This document shows positions 31,488-42,930 of a DNA stretch of 64,000 bases, piece by piece (position 1 is the stretch's first letter; every line of letters starts with the position of its first letter). Made by a program: the position numbers and the translations under genes. Source of the DNA: Paralichthys olivaceus (lineage: Eukaryota; Chordata; Actinopteri; Pleuronectiformes; Paralichthyidae). The stretch lies in assembly GCF_024713975.1 (NCBI RefSeq), contig NC_091102.1, positions 25,951,001-26,015,000 on the forward strand. Reading direction: 5' to 3'. A model generated the notes under the pieces. The model did not search any database. It saw nothing but the letters and a program-made list of their open reading frames with translations, and was not told the origin of the DNA.

Positions 31488-31799
31488 GCTTTATTATGTC
31501 CCTTCCAACTTAACCTTGAGTATTATGCAGTGTCTGTCTATGACCGCGAATTATCTGTCAGCAGATTGAGCACGCAGTTGATATGCATGACTCGAACGCT
31601 GGCAGTTATATTGATTGTAAAATCTGAATTTTCTTGTATCGATGTATTCTTTATTTCATTCAATCAATCAAGTCACTTGTTTAAGTTATTTAATATTATT
31701 ATTATTTTTAATTATATATTTTTTTCAGATAGGGGGCCCCCTGGCGGTCAGGAGGCCCCAAGCGGCCGCTTGTATCGCTTATGCCTCGGGCTGGCCCTG

Positions 31800-31960
31800 A
31801 TTGTAATACTTCATTTCTTGGTCCATACTACAACAACTACTGCCTCCAACTCCTGTACTGCTCCTACTTGTCTGTATTGTATTCCATTTATTCAGTTTAA
31901 GCTCCTGCCAAATTTCTCAGGGGGGCAATTGTTGTGATGATGACTAAGGTTACCTGTTTA
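31800..31960 (-). pseudogene. I-like LINE, 5' continuation beyond the hAT
   Basis: The reverse strand reads NNCPPEKFGRSLN, then ELEAVVVVVWTKK, which leads across the hAT into LINFYYPCKQL on the other side (26.6 kb). This shows one LINE split by the transposon. Confidence 0.6.
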
Positions 31961-32889
31961 ATGGGTAAATAAACTCAAGTCAGCTAGACATTGTCTCATT
32001 GCATTACATATATTTCCATCAAATTTGTTTTTTTCTGGTCACCTCATAGCAATACCGCCAGTAAACACAAGACAAGGATTGTTCCTTAGGCTACATACTT
32101 TACAATCATTTTGTAGACAGGTTTTCAATAAAATTACTTCGGCTCATCAGGACCTTTGAATATGAAGAGAGACCTGTTTTGCCAGTAACAATTTAAGTGA
32201 GTCTCACAATAATCAGATTAAACATTTTATTAAATTTGCAGAAAATCAAGAACATTTATTTTGGAGCTAGCTGTGTTGTTATTAAACAAATAAATTCATG
32301 TTGGCATAGTCTCCTACTTACTACAGTTAACAGTGCAGATCACAAAATATCCACTAGATGGCAACATGAGGCATGGATTGTTCATAGTTAATTTATTTAA
32401 AATTTGAACTAAGCTCACGGTTCCAAACATGAACTAGCACACATTAATGTATTCCATTTTTTATTGGGATGGTTGAGGTGAAAAACTTACGATCATGTGT
32501 TTAGGTATTAATCGAGGGTGTCGGATCATGTCTGCGTGTCGCTCTGGTCCTGTTGTTCACTTCGCATCTCGAATTGTACTGAACAGTATAATTTTTTGTA
32601 GTCATTTTCCATGATGTTTAAATGCAGCCTCAAACTCAGGAGCGAATCAAACAAACTCTGAGTTACTTCATGTACTGATCAGGTCCTGATAACTAGTGAT
32701 GAGTGTTTATTAGTTATAGTGAGAGCAGGTCAGAGTGGAGGAGGAAACAGAATCTCCAGCTCGATACAAACCAACTACAGCTTCTGCTCTGATCATGAAG
32801 CAGCTGATCACTGAGCAGATGTGACCAGAGGAACTCTGTGTTTTCACTGTGTCCACTGTTCTTCGTGTGTGTGTCGCTCTGAGCGAGTG
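31961..32889. other. Intergenic, no recognised feature
   Basis: AT-rich sequence with a GC-richer part at 32.5-32.9 kb that looks leader-like but shows no convincing exon or domain. Confidence 0.5.
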
Positions 32890-32934
32890 AGTGGTGGTGG
32901 TGGTGGTGGTGGTCGTGGGGGGGGGGGGGGGGGG
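32890..32934. repeat. (GGT)n then 18-G run
   Basis: GGT repeats at 32890-32913 are followed by Gs at 32917-32934. Confidence 0.9.
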
Positions 32935-32939
32935 ATGTT

Positions 32940-35900
32940 CACGTATCACAATCATCTTTTTTTTTCTTTACAGTAGGCTATGGTCTATTAGCCAGCTGCC
33001 CCTGCATTTCTTATAGATGTTGCACACCCACCATCATTCATTATTTCCATTAACTCTATCCTTGCGTATGTTAGAGTATCCTGTAAGAACATATTCTAAA
33101 ATGGCCTGAATTCATTCTTTCATATCTAGGAATTTCACAATTATCTAGATTAGTTTGTGTCTTAGCTTGTTCTGATTAATTGATGACATATGCAAGAAAC
33201 AGAACCAGTTTATCTGTTGTTAAGCCTGTCTGGTGATTGGTGGTATTCTTTGTCCATTATTTTTGTCTTTATTCTGACTCATTCTTTGATTTCTTTTCCC
33301 ACTGTCCACAACCTTTACTGCCTTTGCTTATGTTATATGTTATTCTCTGCTCAGTTCTTACTTGCTGGACCTTCACTGCATGTATTCTTATGCACCCTCC
33401 ATAGGTAGCTTTATGCTCCCCCAGTTGCAGGATTTTATTTTACTTTTCGATCCACATCTTTTTAAGCAGGCTCTCCCCCACACCTTTCACACCTCTGTTT
33501 CCCTTGCACACACTCAAAATGTGACTGTGTCTCTGACATTTAAAGCGTCTCATAGGTGGAGGGATATATGCATGTACTATAGAGCTCAAATATCCCACCA
33601 TGACTTTTTAGAGAAGAACTTCACTTTAAACCTCTAGGAGCAATGACCGTTCAGCCTTTCACTATTTCTGTGTTCTTGCAACCATCTAATTCCTGTCAGT
33701 ATTTCCTTTAATGCCTCCAAATCTTCTCCAATAGGGATTCCTGACATCACCCCTCTAACTCCACTTCTCTCCTCTATTGTTTTTTATTCTAGATTTTTTT
33801 TTGCATATTGTTTGCAATTTAAGCACCTAATTTCTCTGCTTTGTGTTCATACATTTAACCAGTGGACTGCCATCTCTCACCACTTTTCAGATCTTCTCCG
33901 TTCCCTGCCCTGCCAGTGAGCCGCTGGTTCAATGGAGTGTTGGGTCTGTGGAAATACTAATACATTAAATAAAACAAAAAAGAAAACTTAAATCCCGGAT
34001 GTTCCACACCAGTGTTTTTCTTCTTCATTTTTTTACCCAGATATCCTGTGTGCATTGCTGCTCGCCTACATTGAGTCTTCAGTGCAGTGAATGCTAAGCA
34101 TTCCTGCTGTCCTTTTGTTTCCAACAGCTGGCCTGCTCTCTGCCTCAACTGCCTGCTCTTTGTTGTTTCCTTTTTCAGCAATAAACTCTTATTTATCATC
34201 AACTGTATTTCAATCTTATATTTCTGTTTGTATCTGATGTATTCTAAATAATGTCTCATATATTTCATACAATATATCTAGACTGCTGTGGGATGACATG
34301 GACTGTAATGCTAATAATACTGAAATTTAATCTGAACATACATAACCTTTTTCATCTCATTTTTCTCTGTCCACTGTAATGCCATTGCTGATGTCAACAT
34401 TTTGATTGTATATACTGTTAGGTTGTTTTTTCTTTCATACTTAATTCTGAGACAACTGCAAACCAAGTCCTTCCATTCTTTGGCTCCTTTGATCTATCTG
34501 TTCGTATTGTGGACAGTGTATTATGTGCTGTCCTTCCCTCTATATGTCTGGCCAATTTCCTTTTCCTATGTCTCTTTCAATTTTCTCTTGAATATAAAAA
34601 TCTAGGGATACAGGGAAAAATAACCATGTCAGAGAAAAAAAAAGACTTCTGCACTATATCTTTTATCTTGTAACCTCATCTCTTTTGCTATTTTACTTGC
34701 TGCCCAAACATAACACTCTGTCTTTGCTTGGTCTAAGGGTCAGTACTGCACTGGTCTTTTTCTCTTTTGTGGTGACAACAAACTATAGTGTGACAACATA
34801 TTACTGCCATTTACAGGATTGGAGCTGGGGTTGGGTATGTATTACTCAAATTACACTGCAAACATGCTGAACTTTAAGCTTTCAGCCTTATTCAATCAAC
34901 AAGTGTAAGACTTTAAATAAATACAATTAAATGGTAAAATGTAGCAAAAACGTTAAGTAAAATGAAAAACACAAAATAAAACAGATTATTTTCCACCTTT
35001 AACAATATAATAATAATTCATTGTTTTACCTGCTTTGTAGACACAATGAAATGCAAGCTTTTTGCCTGTAGTCACTCAAATGTTGTCAATTAATTTAAAA
35101 GACAAGTCAAATACAACTGAGTTTTTAAAAGTGTCACATGCCTGTGGCAGTATGCAGTTCGTGTTTGTAAAATAATTATGATATTCAACAATATGGCTGC
35201 TGGGAGAAAAATAGTAACTTTCCAGGTCAGCAGAAAAATAGAGGGGGCTCTTGACTACAAGAAGTGACATATACACTGGTTCTTTGATGATTGTTTGCTC
35301 AAACATTGATAGACCTATTTATACTTGCAATTATCTTGTTGGATCATCAGTCATGGCCCTGTAACACTGTGAATGAGAGAGCTGAATGGCATAAGACAAT
35401 GTCTGAAATAGTGCATCTAAAAGAAGCTATTTGTCTTGTGATCAGGCATGATGGGACAAAGTTATTTAAAACCACTACTATAGTTTGACAATTACATTGA
35501 AAAATACTGAGGTAATAGTTACAATAACCAAATCTACTGTATTAATCGACCAACTGCTCCACAGTGATGATGTCACAGTGAATCACTGAGCTTGAATGTG
35601 TGGTACACAGTTTAGAACCAACCAGCAGAGGATGCTGTTTGGTTGAATTAACTCTGAGCCTTGGACCTTGGTGGAGTCTCATGACAGTGGAATAAGTAAC
35701 AAGCACACTCACTACAGATTACTTATATGCTATTATAGATATCATTCCACACATGTTACCAGTGCTGAAAATAAGTTTTTTTATAATTAATCCACTGATT
35801 ATTTGATTCTGCATCTAAAAAATATAAAGGATATGCCACACTACTTTGTAATTTTAAGAATTTTTGGAGGTACTATACCACCCATAAAATTCATTCACAT

Positions 35901-36680
35901 AAAATGGGTAAAATATTGCACCATATACTGATTACATATTTGGACCCCACAGTAAATACATAAAATGTCGTAAGATATGGATATTATGAATTGAGCCTTG
36001 AATCTTCTTAGTAATCCATCTCACAGCAGTCTTCTTTACAACCACTCTTTCAACCAGACAGATACAGTGGGAATGGGCATAATTATGTACACACAATGGA
36101 ACATAGAAAAAACTGGAACATGACTTTGTTAGAGCTGGTGGAAAATTCCTCTTTATGATGTGTGCGGTGTTTCCTCTTCTTCCATTTTTTATGTCTCTAC
36201 CACATTTGTTGTTTGTCCTTTCTGATTCTGAGCCAAATCCTACCATTGGTTGATTGTTCGTAGTTTGCCTGTTTGTTTGTATATTTGCAAAGTTATACCT
36301 AAGTTTACCTGAGCTACAGGTTTACCAACCTTCTCTGTTCATCTCCAGCCACATCCAGCCCCATTGCCATCAGTTAGCTCAGCCCAGTTGGATTTCCCTC
36401 TGCCAATTTGATTGGATAACCAGCCAGGTCAGTTTGAACAGTATATTGTCTTTATTGTTACAATAAATCTTTGTTGCACATCGTTAGATGATTTTAACTG
36501 ATTAACTGGTAGCAAAATAAAAAGCTATGAGAGCTTATACAATTATATTTAGATACATTTAGTATATAGTTCTGCTTCAACTTGCCAACCCTCAAACCCT
36601 TCATTAGGCAACACATGCGTCCATTTCTGCTAAATTCACCAAAATAACTCATCTGCATATGTAAACATAACATTTCAGGG
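32940..36680. other. Intergenic, no recognised gene
   Basis: AT-rich sequence with only short frames on both strands. No domain, splice pattern or known repeat was recognised. Confidence 0.5.
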
Positions 36681-36684
36681 GGAA

Positions 36685-36685
<1 letters not shown>

Positions 36686-36718
<33 letters not shown>
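36686..36718. repeat. (GT)n microsatellite
   Basis: Uninterrupted GT dinucleotides. Confidence 0.95.
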
Positions 36719-36721
<3 letters not shown>

Positions 36722-36899
36722 CATATGAGTCACCTCATGAAGTATTGGTTGTTATAAAGGTCTAAATTACTGGTCATGATGCATGATGAGAGGTCCAGAA
36801 GGAAAATAATTGCCAGCAATGGAGGGGAAAAATGGAGGAAGGTTCAAAGGGTCAAATACTACGTACTACTTAAGGATTCATAACACTCGAAATAATTGA

Positions 36900-37195
36900 G
36901 GGCCCCAGTAGTACAAAGGTTACCACTGACGATGTTCTTGGGCCTTACCATCTTTTGAAAGTTTGCATTATTTCCCTGTGTTTGTGTGGGTTTTCTCCAC
37001 GTACTCCACCTGCCTCCTCCAGCCCAGGGACATGCAGTCTGAGTATTAGGTTAGTTGTGGAGACTTTAAATTGACATTATAGGTGTGAATGTGAATGTTT
37101 GTTGGTCTCTCTATGTTGACTCTGGGATGAGTTGGTGACTTGTGCAGGGTGTAACTCTCCTTTCACCCAATGTCGCACACCATGATGGATGGATG
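36900..37195 (+). repeat. SINE with teleost core and (GGAT)n tail
   Basis: Characteristic stretches include GTTTGCATTATTTCCCTGTG, GTGGGTTTTCTCCACGTACT, GGACATGCAG, TAAATTGACATTATAGGTGT and a final GGATGGATGG. These are those of a very abundant fish SINE/L2-tailed repeat. The tRNA-like head (from 36.9 kb) is degraded. Confidence 0.7.
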
Positions 37196-37199
37196 GAAC

Positions 37200-38750
37200 A
37201 CTCTAAACACAAAGTACATTCAGGGTTATATATTGTGCTTACATCTAGTTGCTTTTTCCACAACTATGAAAATCTTTTTGTTTCTCCCTAAATTTTGCTG
37301 TTATGAGATTATAATTTAGAGTCTGTTTTTTGGCAGCATGAATAGACACCATATACAATCTAGCCTCAACCAGTCTCAATTTGTCTCCCAAACCAATGTC
37401 TTGAAAATTACAGATGTTTCAGTTTTAAGAAAGAACACACAGTATAGTAGACAGTAAAGATCATAAGAAGCAAAGATGTTCTCACAAAGAGGAAGCCATT
37501 ATACATCCTCTTCTCAAATAACACATAATTGCCATGTCACAATGTGATGTGTTTAAATGGCAGTCGTGAAGCTCCATTTGAGAATGACCTAAATGACAAG
37601 TGATTAAGTATAATTTGCACATACTATTATTAGAAGGGGTGGCAGAGTAGTGCTCATTCGTTGGGTTCAGTGAGGACAGCCATTTATCTGTGATCAAATA
37701 TACAAAACTAGTCAAAATAGTTTAGGTTTAGTAATATTGTTTGATTGCAATGACCATTGACATGAAGAGACATCATTGTTGAAACTCTGGAGTGTTTCCT
37801 GCCCTCCAACATTTTTTAAACTCACTGTAACTAATAGTAATGCTGAGATTTAACAACTAAACAAAAAGAATGCATCCAGGGACTTTTTGTCCTTGTTTTC
37901 TCATCTATCCTGTAGCTCTACCCTAATTCAAGCACCAGTGAGGTGCACCTGTCCATGGAAATAAGGTCCTATAAAAGCTCCTATGCCATGAGCAGAAGGG
38001 GAGGCCTCCAATGTGAGGGATTTGCTATGCTTCAGCCAGTGGTCAGTGATTTTATGTGTTGTACGCCACAAAGGGCCACTCGATTTTGGGGCGTAACATT
38101 CCGAGTCTTGTCAGCAATAGAACATCTGTGAGGTGAAGTAAATATTTGTGTATATTTGTCTCCAATGACTGTTGTTTTAGTGTAGTGGTCCTTGCTTTGT
38201 ATAAATGCTTTTGAGCGGGTGCTGGGTGTTTGAGAGCATCCTAATTATTTAGCCATCAGGCAGTCTTGAGTCTTGCCACTTTCTTATTTTGCCTTTCTTA
38301 TTTTTGGTGTTATAACTGGGTATGAGTGCACTGTCAGGGTGTGAGATTTCCCAATTCACCCCATAGCCCTGCCACTTGGCCCTACCCTTTCATTTGCACA
38401 TGGTCATGAAGGGGTAATGTTGTCCTATTTCTCTATGTGATGTAGGAGTAGTGGCCATCTAGCCCTTCAAACAGACCTTCAAATAGTAGTGTCTTCAGGA
38501 CCCCCTAAAAACGAAGGGGCAGATGGAAATTCCCAAGTTCTGCACGACAGCACAAAGCAAATAAAAATGTTGACTGGTTCCGGTAAATGCTTATATGTGT
38601 AGGTACAAAATCTTGCAGAATAACCATGACTTTTTTTCAAATCAAGCAGAATATTTTAGTTTAATATAGTAAATAAATGAAAATGTAATTGAATTGTTGT
38701 GACCCCTTAGAGAAGTGATCATAATACCAGGTGAGAACAGATAAACCTGG
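37200..38750. other. Intergenic, no recognised feature
   Basis: No coherent coding frame or repeat recognised. Confidence 0.5.
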
Positions 38751-38754
38751 AGCT

Positions 38755-40760
38755 GACCACTCTTGATCTGATCATCCAGGATGTTAATACTGGGTGTTTA
38801 TGATCTTTGGATACTAGAGTACTAGTACTAGATACGAGTGTTTTCCTGATGTTGTGCAGCATGTATCTTAATGAGCGGGTTGTTCAGGAATGTCTGCAGT
38901 AAGGGAGAGTTGACTGTCGAGTGTCACACCCAGGTTCCTAACAATCTGGGTGGGGGCTACCACGGAGTTGTCAAAGGTAATAGTCAGGTTGTGGGTGGGA
39001 GCAACTTTCCCTGGAATGAAAAGCAGTCTAGTCTTGTCAAGGTAATTTTTCAGGTGGTGTGCGGACATTCATTGAGAGATGTCAGTCAGACAGGCAGAGA
39101 TTTGTGCTGCTACCTGTGTTTAAGATTGGGGAAAAGAGAGGATTATTTGGGTAACATCTGCATAGCTGTGTTAAGAAACACCATGTGAGTGAATGACCGA
39201 GCCGAGAGAGTTGGTGTACAGACAGAAGAGGACCCAGGACAGAATCTTGAGGGACCCCAGTAGTGAGAGGACATGGTTCTGATACAGATCCTCTCCAAGT
39301 TCACCAGTAAGTGCAGTCATTGAAGTAGGATGAGGGCAGGGAGAGAGTGGAGCCTGAGACACCCAAATCCTGAAGGGAAGAAATAAGGATCTGGTGGTTA
39401 ACTGTTTCAAATGCTGCAGAAAGGTCCAGAAGGATGAGGACAGAGGAGAGAGAGGCTGCTCTAGCAGTGAAGATGTTCAGAGACAGCATTGAGGGCAGTC
39501 TTAGTTGAGTGGCCTGCCTTGAAGCCAGACTGGTGAGGATCAAGAAGGTTGTTATGGTGAAGATAGGAAGAGAGTTGATTAAAGATTAAGAGAGACAGGT
39601 CTGTAGTTGATTTCTTCAGACGGGTTGAAGGTGAGTTTCTTTAGGAAAGGGTGAAAAGGAAGAAAGTCAGGACCAATAGTTTGGAGAATGTGAGAGGGGA
39701 TGGGGTCAAGGGGGCAGGTGGTTGGACAGGCAGAGGTTACCAGGGTAAGAACCTGATTGGGAGACAGGAGGGTGAAAGAGGAAAGAGAAGGGGATGAAGA
39801 TGAAGTTGATGGAAATGTAGTTACAGGAGGTGAGTTTGGAAATGAGGAGTATATGTCATCTGTCTACTTTTGTGAAGTAGTCGACAAAGTGGCTTGGTAG
39901 AAGGGTGGAAGGAGGGTGGGGACTGGGGGGTCAAGGTGGTTGGAAAAGATGGAGAAGAGTATTTTGGGGTTGGACAATAAGGAATGAATTTTGATTTGGT
40001 AAAAAATGCTTTAGTTGCAGAAATAGAGGCAAAGAAGAAGAACAGAAGAGATTGATAAGTGAGCAGGTCATCAGGGTATTTAGATTTTCACCATTTCCTT
40101 TCTGAAGCACACATGGTGGCTCTGTTGGCAATGAGAGAGCAAAAGAACAGAGTGAAAGTAATAGGCCAGGTGTCTTCTCTGTCTGGATGTTGATGTCACC
40201 AAGACGAACAAGTGGGGGGTCATTTTCTGAAATGTTTGAGAGGAGGATGTCTAAAGCCTAGTTTATGCTTCTGCGTCACGTCGACGGTGTAGGTACAACG
40301 TGACGCAGTCCTTGAGCATTCGAAGTTCTGCGTCAAGGGAGCACGTTGCTCTGCAATTCACCGCCATGCCGCTAGGGGGGTGTGGCTGTGTGTTTGTGTG
40401 GTTATAGCCAAATCCTCGCTTTTTCTTCCGTAAAGTAAACAACAGTAAACAATGGTGACTGAGGTGGAGCAGCTGTATTTGGAGAACAAATGCTTATATT
40501 GCAATTGTTGAAGCGCAGGCGACAGAGAAGACGTTTGCGGAGGTGGCTTGTACGACGAGGAAGAAAGACCGGAAAAAGCAACTGCCGGAACTTACGTTAT
40601 GAGCGGACCAATCACAGCACTTGCGGTCCGCGTCAACGCGACGCATAGTTAGGATTTTTTGGAGGTGCGCGTCAGGCTACGGCGTAAACTAGCATAAAAT
40701 AGGCTTAAATCCTCCAAGAAAACTGCCAGTGGACCCGGTGAATGGATCACAAGCTGCTGT
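38755..40760 (-). pseudogene. CR1/L2 (Rex1-like) LINE, EN to RT, interrupted by MITE
   Basis: The reverse strand runs in LINE order: LVRLGDINIQTEKTPGL (EN end, 40.2 kb), HQSGFKAGHSTKTALNAVSE and SSVLILLDLSAAFETVNHQI (RT, 39.5 kb), then LLFIPGKVAPTHNLTITFDN and QIVRNLGVTLDSQLSLT (39.0 kb). It has many stops and shifts. The Harbinger-like MITE copy C was inserted into its 5' part. Confidence 0.7.
40255..40705 (+). mobile_element. Harbinger-like MITE copy C (451 bp, TAA TSD)
   Basis: The ends AGCCTAGTTTATGCTTCTGC and GCATAAAATAGGCT form inverted repeats. Both sides carry TAA (40252-40254 and 40706-40708), the 3-bp target type of PIF/Harbinger elements. It contains the short coding remnant with a basic RRRQRRRRLRRWLVRRGRK region spread over frames. 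It is the most complete of three copies. Confidence 0.75.
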
Positions 40761-41087
40761 GTAACAATTCAAGTATAGTGGCTGTGGTGGAAATTCGTGA
40801 GAAGTGAAATAATATAGACTGGTGAAACTTCTCTTTGTGTGTTTAATTTAAAGTAACAGTAAGAGTTGCAGACACAAACTTTATTCAGGTGAAGAGCAGA
40901 TCTCATACAAATAAGGTGACACATGTTTATGCCAAGATACAACTGGTTGTATGTTATGCTACCCGTCTCCCCTAAAAAAGGACAGGTTCCATCACTTCCC
41001 TTGACCATAGCAACTACTGCTTTCTTAACTGGAAAAAGTAAATTGAAACAGACATAGGAGATAACCTCATGTCTTCATGTCTGCATT

Positions 41088-41369
41088 AAAGGGATAGTTC
41101 ACCAAAAATGAGTCTCGAGGGTAAACAGTGTTGCAGCCAAATCCAATGCAATTTAAGTAATTGGTGACTCCTCCTTCAGATGTAATACAACAACAGAAAA
41201 AACCCAACATGCCTCTTTACTGCATGTGTGGTGTCATCCATGTGTCCGCAAACCCGACATTCAAATTCGACTTGAAACGGTGTCAAACACTTCACCCACC
41301 CCTCTATCGGCATAGTGGTGAGTACATAATGAGTAAATTAAACATTTTCAGTGAACTATCACTTTCAGC
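41088..41369. mobile_element. MITE with AAAGGGATAGTTCACC ends
   Basis: The left tip is AAAGGGATAGTTCACCAAAA. A decayed copy of its complement occurs at about 41345-41369 and a clear one (TTTTTGGTGAACTATCCCTT) at 41577-41597. Related internal sequence recurs at 24.1, 51.5 and 58.4 kb. The superfamily is uncertain. Confidence 0.6.
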
Positions 41370-41442
41370 TCTGTGTTGAGACAAAATATTTTACGTTAAT
41401 AAAGAGATACCTGTGTAAAACTCTGAGTTTGAGATGACCTGA

Positions 41443-41556
41443 GAAACAGCTTTGTTTCTTACATGTGAATTAAATTTACCATGCAGAACCCATCAATTCA
41501 GACAGAGTTGGCAGATGTGTTGAGGGATTGGCCAATTTACTGTCAGTGTATTGTAG
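41443..41556 (+). repeat. Unnamed dispersed repeat, inverted copy at 45698-45805
   Basis: Shared stretches with the reverse complement of 45698-45805 include GTGAATTAAATTTACCATGC, GCAGATGTGTTGAG and CAGTGTATTGT. Confidence 0.75.
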
Positions 41557-41599
41557 ACTAATGAGTGAATTTTCATTTTTTGGTGAACTATCCCTTTAA

Positions 41600-42930
41600 G
41601 TAAGCATATGATAATGTCATGGTGAATACGAGTAAATCAGAGATACAATTGTAAATAAAATTTGTCACAACAGTGACAAGAAAAAGTTTATAAAGAGACA
41701 AAGATACTATATAATATTAGATACCATAACGTTCAACAAGAAGTTTTTAACTAACTTTAGTCTCATTTTCACATTGCTGCCTCCTAAAACAGCAAAGAAA
41801 AAATCTTTGGTAGTGCTTTATTACTGATGTTAGGTAGCTGAAGTAGTTGAATGCTAATGCAGGCTAACATTAGCACACAATTCTGTTAACAGAGAGACAG
41901 CACTTCTCTCAGCACTCTTCTCCGTTTACACACTGAAACAGCTGAGAGCTGTACTGAGGTGAGCAAGAGAAGAGGAGGAGATCCTGGAGCTGCAGCAGTA
42001 AGGAGGAAGAGAGACTGAACCACTGGGAGCAGATTGAACATACAGGTTTGTGTTTTTATTATATTACTACATTGTCTGCTTGATATCAACAAGAACAACA
42101 CAACACAAAGTGTTTTTATACCACAGCTCTGTGTTCACATCTTACTGAGTAATGTTACTGTAACATTAGCTGTGCAGTGCACATCAGTCACTGACTGTAA
42201 AACCTCAGAGACACTACTGAACAATTATTATATGAATACTGTATGTTACAGGAATGTTTTATTTTTATTTTTGCATATGTGGGATAAAAACATTACAGCC
42301 TACAACCCCTAATAACTGACATCATCATATAACCAACATAATGAAGAGCTAATAATAAAGCCTTATCAGAGTTTCTCCTTTGTTTATGTTTTCAGAGACT
42401 TGAAGAGATGAGTGTAGAGCAGCACAGGAGCTGACAGCTGCAGACATGGTGACCCACCTCCTGCTGGAGTGTCATGGTGTTCTTATGAACTGTAGGGACA
42501 CACCTTTCAGACGGCCAGAAAAAATGCTGTGGTCATGATTCTGAAAACTGTGAGATTACCACCGTAATTCTGCCAGTAGTGCCTATTTTACTGCCTGTTT
42601 TTTTTACATATTCACAGGCAGTACCACTATAAATATTTGTTCAATTGAGTGTACACTGTAAGGAAAAGTGCAATAATAAAAGGGACATTAAATAGATTTG
42701 CAATATCTATTTTCAATATATATTATATACATTAAATGTTTTTTTACAGAGGTCGGTGTGCCTGAGAGACCCAATGATTCAGCTTTGCTTTTCAAGGATG
42801 ACTAGTGACCTCCCATCTGGATCAGTCCTGTTGAAAACAATACTTAATATAATATTTGACATTTATTTCTAGTTTTACGAAAGCAATGCTAATGTGTATG
42901 ATTTAGAGGGTTTGTATTCCACAAGAGCTA
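41600..42930. other. Intergenic; possible leader-exon-like segment at 41880-42050
   Basis: The part 41880-42050 is GC-richer, ends in a plausible donor (ACAG|GTTTGTG), and resembles the untranslated first exons that precede some multigene families in fish. A second such segment with acceptor TTTTCAG starts at 42396. No downstream coding domain was found, so this is weak. Confidence 0.25.

Larger units (their letters stand above)
26609..31799 (-). mobile_element. Complete autonomous-looking hAT transposon (5191 bp)
   Basis: The ends are CAGGGCCGGCCC at 26609 and the complement of CAGGGCCAGCCC ending at 31799. They are flanked by a perfect 8-bp target duplication ATTGTAAT (26601-26608 and 31800-31807). 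Both subterminal regions are GC-rich. Inside is a five-exon transposase gene on the minus strand with about 0.3 kb of leader and about 1 kb of AT-rich 3' region. The target is an I-like LINE. Confidence 0.95.
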
